From positions 1 to 64,000 of the forward strand of contig CAMJDZ010000001.1 of assembly GCA_946404545.1 (NCBI GenBank): DNA of 64,000 bases, given 5' to 3'. Positions 52,187 to 59,274 of the stretch are shown piece after piece. The notes below the pieces were generated by a model. The model was not told the origin of the DNA and did no database searches. It saw only the letters and a list, made by a program, of their open reading frames with translations. Source of the stretch: an uncultured Candidatus Saccharibacteria bacterium. Its GTDB lineage: Bacteria; Patescibacteriota; Saccharimonadia; Saccharimonadales; Saccharimonadaceae. Position numbers and translations under genes: made by a program. Each line of letters starts with the position of its first letter. Position 1 is the stretch's first letter.

Positions 52187-53142
52187 GCGAACTCCTTCAA
52201 GAAATCAAGTTTTGCGGATTCGAGATAGCGGATATCGTTGAGCTGATAGCGAAGCATAATCAAGCGATCAATACCGCCACCCCATGCGAAGCCCTGATAC
52301 TTGGTCGGGTCAATACCGGCATTCTTCAAAACATTCGGATGAATCATGCCGCAACCGAGCATCTCGAGCCAGCCATCGCCTTTGCCGCCGAGCGACTTTG
52401 GTTTTTCGATCAAGAACTCGAGGCTTGGTTCCGTGAATGGGAAGTAGCCTGGCTGGGTCTTAATATTAAGCTTCTGACCGTAGTATTTTTCAAAGAATTC
52501 GCGAAGAATTGCAAGCATGTTGCCAAGCGTGCAATCCTCAGAAACATAGACGCCCTCGCACTGGTAGAAAGTGTGTTCGTGAGTAGCATCGACGTCCTCG
52601 TTGCGATAGACGCGGCCCGGAACAGCGACAGCAATTGCCTTGCCCTCGGCGAGCTTGTAAGCATTCGCCTTCAGGACGCGGTTCTGCATTGTACTGGTAT
52701 GAGCTGGTGGAATAAAGCCTTCTTCAGTGCGGAAGGTATCGTAACCATCACGTGCAGGGTGGCCCTTCGCAAAGTTGAGGCTATCAAACATATGGTATTC
52801 GTCGTCAAGCTGAACAGATTCGGCAATATCAAAACCCATGCTCTGATAAATCGCAATCACGCGATCGAGCTCAGTCATAAGCGGATGTTTGCTACCAAAA
52901 TCAGCGGTCAAAAACTCCGGCATCTGTCCGTTAATATCACATGGCGCGCTAATATCGAGTGGCGCGACATCTTCCTGTTCGGCAGCGGCCTCGGCGGCTG
53001 CGATTTCGGCGTTTAGTTGCTGTTTTTTGATGTTTAATTGTTTGCCAAAATCTGCACGTTGGTCGGCCGGCAGGTCCTTGATTTTCGCATATTCTGCGCC
53101 GAGTTTTTTAAGCTCGTTTTTCAGTTCCTGTAATGTGGCCAT
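52180..53142 (-). CDS. pheS: Phenylalanyl-tRNA synthetase alpha subunit
   Basis: A 320-residue catalytic subunit. An N-terminal coiled coil (about 1-65; slightly short), then class II motifs: HPLMTELDRVIAIYQSMGF (motif 1 region), the motif 2 region LLRTHTS-like variant FIPPAHTSTMQNRVLKAN, YRNEDVDATHEHTFYQCEGVYV, and the motif 3 region FAWGGGIDRLIMLRYQLNDIR. TGCTAAAAT lies 9 nt before the ATG, so only a very short leader is expected. It heads pheS-pheT-FKBP. Confidence 0.97.
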   Translation of the reverse strand: MATLQELKNELKKLGAEYAKIKDLPADQRADFGKQLNIKKQQLNAEIAAAEAAAEQEDVAPLDISAPCDINGQMPEFLTADFGSKHPLMTELDRVIAIYQSMGFDIAESVQLDDEYHMFDSLNFAKGHPARDGYDTFRTEEGFIPPAHTSTMQNRVLKANAYKLAEGKAIAVAVPGRVYRNEDVDATHEHTFYQCEGVYVSEDCTLGNMLAILREFFEKYYGQKLNIKTQPGYFPFTEPSLEFLIEKPKSLGGKGDGWLEMLGCGMIHPNVLKNAGIDPTKYQGFAWGGGIDRLIMLRYQLNDIRYLESAKLDFLKEFAC

Positions 53143-53173
53143 AATAGATTTATTTTAGCATATTATCAGAGAT

Positions 53174-53199
53174 AAAAAAACGCCCGCTTTTCGCGGGCG
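53174..53199 (-). terminator. Terminator of the 53211 gene
   Basis: On the minus strand CGCCCGC-GAAAA-GCGGGCG followed by T7. Confidence 0.92.
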
Positions 53200-53210
53200 A
53201 AGACTTGAAT

Positions 53211-53438
53211 CTAGTGAATCACGAAGATAATGACGAGCGAGATTGCGGCGAGCACGATTAGCAGGAACCAGAACCAGCTGAAGCGATTGGTCTTTTGCAT
53301 GTGCTTGAGGTACTCGGAATCTTCCACGAAATCATGATCATCACGCTGCGCGGTCTTTTCGGCACGCTCGCGCAAATCAGCGCTAATGCGATTGCCAAGC
53401 TTGCTGCGCTCTTCATCTTTTTCAACTAAAATTCCCAC
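53211..53438 (-). CDS. Small tail-anchored membrane protein
   Basis: A 75-residue protein: a charged, helical N-terminal part of about 50 residues (ERSKLGNRISADLRERAEK) and a C-terminal TM (about 53-74) with almost nothing after it. The start is GTG at 53438 with AGGAGG 5 nt upstream. TATACT lies at about 53468-53463. No family recognised. It diverges from the vWA surface gene at 53536. Confidence 0.75.
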   Translation of the reverse strand: MGILVEKDEERSKLGNRISADLRERAEKTAQRDDHDFVEDSEYLKHMQKTNRFSWFWFLLIVLAAISLVIIFVIH

Positions 53439-53493
53439 AAAACCTCCTAAAATTACTTAACCAGTATAGCACGAAAAATAGCCTTTTATAAGA

Positions 53494-53522
53494 TTGACGT
53501 TTTTCCCCAATCCGCTTATAAT
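53494..53522 (+). promoter_or_regulatory. Promoter of the 53536 surface gene
   Basis: TTGACG (53494-53499), 17 bp, TATAAT (53517-53522), preceded by GCT as in the other two vWA genes (GCTTATA). TSS near 53529. Confidence 0.78.
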
Positions 53523-53535
53523 TAAAATAGAGTGT

Positions 53536-56500
53536 TTGGGAAACAAAAACTGCGAAGAAAGAGTTGAGAAAATAAAAAGACTCAAGAAATCTGCGACTTT
53601 TTCTAATGCCGCAAAACGGCTCGTATTTTGCGGGCTTTTTGGTGTTTTCGTCGCCGCAGGTATCCTTGGGTATTCTTTCTTCGCTTCCGCCCTCGTCGAA
53701 CCAGTTCGTAGCGTTGAGACTACATCGAATAATTTGAGCTTTGAGAACGGCGATGCTGGCGCTTGGAAAATCACCAAGAGCGCCAAGTGGGTCGCGCGCG
53801 GCAAAGCCAGGATTACAATTGAAGCCGACTCGATAGCAAAAGACGACGAGCGCCCGAAGGACATTTTGCTCGTGCTCGACACTTCCGGCTCGATGATTGG
53901 CCCGCGCCTCACGCAGGCCAAAGAGGACATTCAAAACCTCGTGACGACTTTGATGGCCGAAAACAATGCGCGCTTTGGTCTAGTGACTTTCAACTCGAGC
54001 GCAACGCTCGTTCGAGACCTAACCGACAATCGCCAAGCAATCATTGACGATATCGCGGGCATTAGCGTTTATGGCCAGACGAATTATTACCAGGCCATCC
54101 TCAATATGGAGCATATTTTCGAGAACTACGACTTCACCGCTGGCCGCCGCCCGATTGTGCTCTTTATGACCGATGGCGATCCGAATATTGATGCGCCTTT
54201 GCAGGTCCCTGAATATCAGGTCTTCAAGTCGCTATATCCGGAAGTTTCCGTGCGTGGCATCCAGTACGAAGTCGGCGAGGAAATCCGCCCAAGCATCAAG
54301 GACGTCACTGATTCGCAATGGACCGCAGACATCGACGCGCTGCGCGACGTGCTCTGGCGCGCAATTGCCGAGGATTCTTATATTTACGACGAATTCACAG
54401 TGACTGATTTTATCGACGACACTTACTACACGATTGATTCCGAAGCAAACATCAGCTCGACGCTCGGCACGTATAGCCTCGACTACGACGGCACGACACC
54501 AAAAGTCACCTGGAATCTTGGCGGAGTTTATCATAGCGGCACAAAAGAAAAGCTTGAGATTGACGTCAAGATTCGCGACCAGTATTACGACGAAGACGAC
54601 GGGCGCTACCCGACCAACAAACACATCGACATTCAGTCTGTTTTACACGATGCGCCGAACGAAAACGTCACGAGCAACAAGACACCAATCTTAAAACTCA
54701 AGTATGAAGTTGTTATGAATAACAACGTCCCGGATTCTAGTTGTACTGCGCATATTTCCTCAGAAAAACATGTCGTCTTTGACCCAGTCGACATGGAATA
54801 CACGACCGGCGAATGGTGCGGCGACTTCTCGACGCACGGTTGGGATTTGGGCGACGACAGCATCGTGCGCATTGGTTCCGATTACTTCGTGATGCCAGAA
54901 CAGGACGTTTCACTAAAAGCAGTTTGGCGCAAAACCACGATCGAAAAATCAATGGCGGGCGAGCCACAAGGAACGCGCGCTGCATACCTGCGCAACGGCG
55001 AATACGTCAACCTTCTCATGAAAAATTTGGTTCCGGGCGCAAACGCAACGAGCCATTTCCTCGATCACGATACGACTATCAAGGCCTTTAAGCGTGCCTT
55101 GTCGAAGCCGGATGATTTCGAGACCAGACAAAAGGTTCTCTTGTCGCAGGAGAGCTCGGAGTTCCCGATTTACGCCTGGCTCGGAAATGACGGTGAAACG
55201 ATTTACTATTGGACCGACACCGACGATATTTATATGAGCGGTCACTCAAACAGCTTCTTTGAAGCCTTTGATGAAATCGAGGATGTTTCCGGCCTCGCCG
55301 ACTTTGATACGTCCCGCGTCGAGTCGCTCGGCTGGATGTTTAAGGGCTGCGACAAGCTAACCGACATCAGCCCGATGAGCGACTGGTACTTGCCGAAACT
55401 CAACGAATTGACTGGTATCTTCGAAGGTGCCTCATCGCTCGAAAATATCGACGCGCTGAGCAGCTGGCGCACTCCGGAGCTCAAATACGCCGACACATTA
55501 TTCTTTAAGGCCACAAACCTCACCTCAATTGCCGGTATGCTCGATTGGGGCGTAACGAAAGTCACGATTATCCGAGATATGCTACGCGATGCATCGAGCC
55601 TAACGAGCTTGCATGGTCTAGAAAATTGGGACGCCTCCCATATTACTGACGCCAACAACGCCATGTGGGGCTGCCACAGCCTGACCGATATTTCGGCGCT
55701 CGCAAACTGGCAAACCAACAGCCTGACGACCATGGAATATATGTTAAAGGATACTTATGTTCTGGAAAATCTTGCGCCGCTCGCCGGCTGGGACGTGAGC
55801 AACGTGACCGACTTTGAAGGCGTATTCTCGTTCGCCGAAGCCATCCCTAATCTGGATGCACTGGCAAACTGGAACGTGAGTAAGGGCGAAAACTTCAATG
55901 GCATGTTCGACAATACCTATGCCCTCACCGATATCTCCGGCCTCGCCAATTGGAGACCGAATAACGCAAAGACAATGTTTGGCATGTTCTTTAATGCGCG
56001 AGCGCTCGAAAGTGCCGACGGTCTGGAAAACTGGGAAATCGACGATGTAACCACGCTCGGAAACTTCTTTATGAACTGCTATAAGCTCAACGATATTTCT
56101 GCGCTCGCTAACTGGGCGGATCATCTCGATAATGTCGAGACGATTAGCGGCTTCTTCTCTGACGACAGAGTCCTCGAAGACATTTCACCGATCACAGATT
56201 GGGTGATGCCAAAAGTCACCGACATGAGTGCTACTTTCCGCGGCATGAAGGCGGTCACGAGTTACGCGCCGCTCGCCGATTGGGACACGAGCAAGGTAAC
56301 GACGATGGCCGAGATGTTTGGCTGGTCAAATATCGACGACCTTGAGGCGCTCAGAAACTGGGATGTCAGCAAGGTCGAAAACATGAAGTTCCTCTTCCAT
56401 AACTGCCCTGGGATTACGTCTTTGGAGCCAATCGCAAATTGGAATGTCGTGAGCGTCAAGGATATTAACGGCATCTTCCGCTATCTCCAGTATGTCACCT

Positions 56501-56856
56501 CGCTCGAGCCGATGCGTAATTGGGGCCCGAAGCTCAGTAATCATCTCGTCGACATCCAGTATGCCTTTGAGGGCATGATGGGCGTCACCGATATCTCGCC
56601 ACTTAGCACCTGGGATGTCTCGAATGTTACGAATATGGCCGGCGCGCTTGGCGGCATTCTGATGACCAACCTAGACGCGATTGGTGACTGGGATGTGAGT
56701 AAAGTAACGGATATGCATGAGCTGTTCTGCTACTGCTACAACCTAACCGACGCCTCGGCAATCGAAGACTGGAATGTTGGCGGTCGCGAGGTAAATATGG
56801 AAGCAACCTTCTTTGATACCGCGCTTACAAGCTATCCTGCCTGGTATCAAGATTAA
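53536..56856 (+). CDS. vWA/InlB-like/DUF285 surface protein
   Basis: About 1106 residues. The frame is open from 53494, but that ATG coincides with the -35 box, so the start must lie later; the first in-frame start codon after the TSS is TTG at 53536, without a clear SD (start uncertain). N-terminal hydrophobic segment (about 29-51, possible cut after FASA); vWA domain with DTSGS (115-119), GQTNYY and FMTDGDP (intact MIDAS); a beta domain with the GTKEKLEIDVKI block; an InlB-like repeat that is shorter and more divergent, ending VMPEQDVSLKAVW; then about 20 DUF285 repeats. It ends SYPAWYQD. Same family as 23247 and 39439. Confidence 0.88.
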   Translation: MGNKNCEERVEKIKRLKKSATFSNAAKRLVFCGLFGVFVAAGILGYSFFASALVEPVRSVETTSNNLSFENGDAGAWKITKSAKWVARGKARITIEADSIAKDDERPKDILLVLDTSGSMIGPRLTQAKEDIQNLVTTLMAENNARFGLVTFNSSATLVRDLTDNRQAIIDDIAGISVYGQTNYYQAILNMEHIFENYDFTAGRRPIVLFMTDGDPNIDAPLQVPEYQVFKSLYPEVSVRGIQYEVGEEIRPSIKDVTDSQWTADIDALRDVLWRAIAEDSYIYDEFTVTDFIDDTYYTIDSEANISSTLGTYSLDYDGTTPKVTWNLGGVYHSGTKEKLEIDVKIRDQYYDEDDGRYPTNKHIDIQSVLHDAPNENVTSNKTPILKLKYEVVMNNNVPDSSCTAHISSEKHVVFDPVDMEYTTGEWCGDFSTHGWDLGDDSIVRIGSDYFVMPEQDVSLKAVWRKTTIEKSMAGEPQGTRAAYLRNGEYVNLLMKNLVPGANATSHFLDHDTTIKAFKRALSKPDDFETRQKVLLSQESSEFPIYAWLGNDGETIYYWTDTDDIYMSGHSNSFFEAFDEIEDVSGLADFDTSRVESLGWMFKGCDKLTDISPMSDWYLPKLNELTGIFEGASSLENIDALSSWRTPELKYADTLFFKATNLTSIAGMLDWGVTKVTIIRDMLRDASSLTSLHGLENWDASHITDANNAMWGCHSLTDISALANWQTNSLTTMEYMLKDTYVLENLAPLAGWDVSNVTDFEGVFSFAEAIPNLDALANWNVSKGENFNGMFDNTYALTDISGLANWRPNNAKTMFGMFFNARALESADGLENWEIDDVTTLGNFFMNCYKLNDISALANWADHLDNVETISGFFSDDRVLEDISPITDWVMPKVTDMSATFRGMKAVTSYAPLADWDTSKVTTMAEMFGWSNIDDLEALRNWDVSKVENMKFLFHNCPGITSLEPIANWNVVSVKDINGIFRYLQYVTSLEPMRNWGPKLSNHLVDIQYAFEGMMGVTDISPLSTWDVSNVTNMAGALGGILMTNLDAIGDWDVSKVTDMHELFCYCYNLTDASAIEDWNVGGREVNMEATFFDTALTSYPAWYQD

Positions 56857-56915
56857 GCACTACCGTTCTTACAGAGTATGCTATAATTGATGCATATACA
56901 TTTAAAGGAGGTGTA

Positions 56916-57932
56916 ATGGCAACAACCAAAGCCAAGTCGGCCAAGAAGCCTGCTGCGAAGAAAACCGTAGCAAAGAAACCAGCTTCAAAGTCGATTAAGA
57001 CAGTCAAGGCTGCCAAAGTGGCTCCAAAAAAAGTCACAACAGCCAAAGCAGAAAAGGTGGGCGCAGTAAAAACCAAAATCGTCTCCGAGAAAGCCACGAC
57101 TGGCAAAACTAACCCAGTCAAGGAATTCTTTGCTCGTAAGGGCGATCCAAACGAAAACATCTTGACGATCTTCAAGGATACCAAGATCATCGGTGCTATC
57201 ATCGGTGAAATCATCGGTACGGGTCTCGTCACCGCCGTCGCTTTGACGCTCGGTCTCTTCAACCCACTCTATTTGATCTTCGCCTACATCGGCATCACCG
57301 CGGGCGTGTTTGCACTCTCTGGTGCACATCTCAACCCATTGGTTACCGCCGGTATGATGGCTAGCCGTCGTGTTTCAGCAATCCGTGGCGTGCTCTATAT
57401 CATCGCACAGCTCATCGGTGCCTGGCTCGGCTTCCTTATCGTCAGCGCTTTCTACCACGCAGGTATCGATAGCGGCAACATTAGCGCAGAGACTACTTTG
57501 CTCCCAACGCTTACCGCAGCTGATGGTCTCGCAGCCAACGTAGAAGGTTTCAGCTTCTTCTGGCCAATCACGATGATCGAGTTCATCGGCGCAATCATCA
57601 TTGCGTTCTTCTTCGCACGCGCACTTGATTACAAGCGCGGTGCATTCACCTTCGCAGCAGTCGTTGCAGGTGGCGTTTTCCTCGCAATGCTCTTCGCAGT
57701 TGTCATTAGCGGCAACTTCCTTGGCATTCAGCAGAACGTCTTTATTATGAACCCAGCAGCAGCGTTCATGTATGGCCTCTTGCCAACCAGCGCTGAAGGT
57801 ATGGACTCGCTCTTTGGCCAGCTCATGCCAATGCTCGTAACCTACGTCATCTTCCCAATCGTTGGTGGCGTACTCGGCTTCTACCTTTCCGACTTTGCAA
57901 ACAAGCTCAGCGGCAAAGAACTCAAAGCCTAA
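56916..57932 (+). CDS. MIP-family channel with histone-H1-like N-terminal tail
   Basis: A 338-residue protein. The first 75 residues are Lys/Ala/Pro/Thr-rich (AKSAKKPAAKKTVAKKP and on), like the tail of histone H1. The rest is a six-TM major intrinsic protein. The first pore motif is NPL instead of NPA (GAHLNPLVTAGM, about 134-145); the second keeps NPA but the following selectivity Arg is Ala (MNPAAAFMYG, about 284-293). So the pore is unlike ordinary AqpZ or GlpF, and the solute (water, glycerol, other) is unclear. SD AAAGGAGGTG; TATGCTATAAT at about 56877-56887. Confidence 0.9.
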   Translation: MATTKAKSAKKPAAKKTVAKKPASKSIKTVKAAKVAPKKVTTAKAEKVGAVKTKIVSEKATTGKTNPVKEFFARKGDPNENILTIFKDTKIIGAIIGEIIGTGLVTAVALTLGLFNPLYLIFAYIGITAGVFALSGAHLNPLVTAGMMASRRVSAIRGVLYIIAQLIGAWLGFLIVSAFYHAGIDSGNISAETTLLPTLTAADGLAANVEGFSFFWPITMIEFIGAIIIAFFFARALDYKRGAFTFAAVVAGGVFLAMLFAVVISGNFLGIQQNVFIMNPAAAFMYGLLPTSAEGMDSLFGQLMPMLVTYVIFPIVGGVLGFYLSDFANKLSGKELKA

Positions 57933-57946
57933 AACCGTTCAAGATT

Positions 57947-57977
57947 CAAAATACCACTCCTTTCGGGGTGGTATTTT
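57947..57977. terminator. Bidirectional terminator between MIP and M16 genes
   Basis: AAAATACCACTCC pairs with GGGGTGGTATTTTT around TTTC. Confidence 0.9.
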
Positions 57978-57994
57978 TGTATGCCAGCAGGCGT

Positions 57995-59272
57995 TTAAAT
58001 AATGCCGATAATCTTGTCCCAAAGACTTTCGAGGAAAGCTTTGTTGGCATCGCTCACGGCAGTGAGACCGGAGATACCAGACTGAACGAAGATGCGCGCG
58101 AGCTGGACAATCGTGCTCTTATCAATCGCTTCAATCATCTTGGTCGATTCGGTCATTGGCTCATAAGTGCCAGTCGTAATATAGTCACGAAGATAATAAT
58201 TGCTGATTTGTTCAGCAGTCTGCGCAAGCATCTGCTGGCGGCCGAGTGCATAAGTCTTGGCAGCCTGAATATCTGCTTCACTGATGTCGCCATTAATAAT
58301 TTTACCGAGTTCGACAGCAATGAGATCGAAGAGGTCGGACGCGTTTTCGGCATTCACTTCCCCATCAAAATCCCAGGTGCTCGACCAGCGATCGGATTCG
58401 GTCTGCGAGCCCATGCCATAAACGAGGCCGCGTTTGCGGGCGGCGCCGAGAATCTTGCTGTTCATCGTGCCGTTCAAAATATGATTCAAACAACCCATCG
58501 CGTACTGTTCGGCCGGCTCTAGCGAGCGGCGAATCACGAACGAAAAACCAAAGCTCATGTTACTGGCGTCTTTGCGGCGCACAATCACCGGCTCGGTCGC
58601 ATGATAATTTGAAAGTGGAATCTCAAACTTTTCGCCCTCTTTCAAATCCCAGTTTTCGAGCATATTAACAATCTTGCGTTTGCGGCCATGCAAGTTGCCC
58701 GTAATGATAAACTGCATATTTTTTGCAGTATGCGTGCGGCGATGGTGGTCGCGCACGTCTTTGAGTTCGATATTATTAATCGTCTTTAGACGTTCGCCAT
58801 AGGTCAAAACTTCTTCGCCGAGCGACTGTTGGAGCTTTGGCCAAATGAGGCGAGCATATTCGTTCTGATAACCAGTTAGCTCGGAGCGGACGTTGCCCTT
58901 TTCGCTCGCCAGCTCTTCTTCGTTAAAGCGCGGTTTTGCGACGGCAAGTTCCTGCAATTCGAGAATGCGTTGCCATTCAAAATCTGCACACTCAGCTTCG
59001 TAAGCAATAAAATAGTCCGAAGTCCAGGCGTTATGATAAGCGCCATTCTTCGTAAACTCGGCTTCGTAGGCCTGCTCGTCGCGGTACTCCGCGTTGCGGC
59101 CAAAGGCCATGTGTTCCATGAGGTGAGCAACTTCATAAATCTCTGGTTTTTTGACAAACTTGTTGCCAGCACGGAAAATAATCCGGATATTCAAAACCGG
59201 CGATTCCGGAGCGTCAATCAAAAGACCACTCGCTCCGGATTTGAGCTTAACTTCCTCAATAGTGTGTTTCAA
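57995..59272 (-). CDS. M16 family zinc peptidase
   Basis: A 425-residue insulinase-type protein. The inverted zinc motif HxxEH is present (EVAHLMEHMAFGRNAEY, about 47-63), with a downstream Glu in the LASEKGNVRSEL block (about 125). The second, inactive half (from about 230, SFGFSFVIRRS) follows, as in single-chain processing-peptidase-like M16 proteins. It starts with TTG at 59272, two nucleotides after the secA stop, with only a weak AGGTAG SD, so it depends on secA translation. Substrate unknown; peptide degradation or processing. Confidence 0.9.
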   Translation of the reverse strand: MKHTIEEVKLKSGASGLLIDAPESPVLNIRIIFRAGNKFVKKPEIYEVAHLMEHMAFGRNAEYRDEQAYEAEFTKNGAYHNAWTSDYFIAYEAECADFEWQRILELQELAVAKPRFNEEELASEKGNVRSELTGYQNEYARLIWPKLQQSLGEEVLTYGERLKTINNIELKDVRDHHRRTHTAKNMQFIITGNLHGRKRKIVNMLENWDLKEGEKFEIPLSNYHATEPVIVRRKDASNMSFGFSFVIRRSLEPAEQYAMGCLNHILNGTMNSKILGAARKRGLVYGMGSQTESDRWSSTWDFDGEVNAENASDLFDLIAVELGKIINGDISEADIQAAKTYALGRQQMLAQTAEQISNYYLRDYITTGTYEPMTESTKMIEAIDKSTIVQLARIFVQSGISGLTAVSDANKAFLESLWDKIIGII

Positions 59273-59274
59273 AA

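Noticed and set aside
53494-53536. ATG at 53494 as the start of the third vWA protein
   Set aside because: It coincides with the -35 box of a clear TTGACG-17-TATAAT promoter, so it would not be in the transcript.
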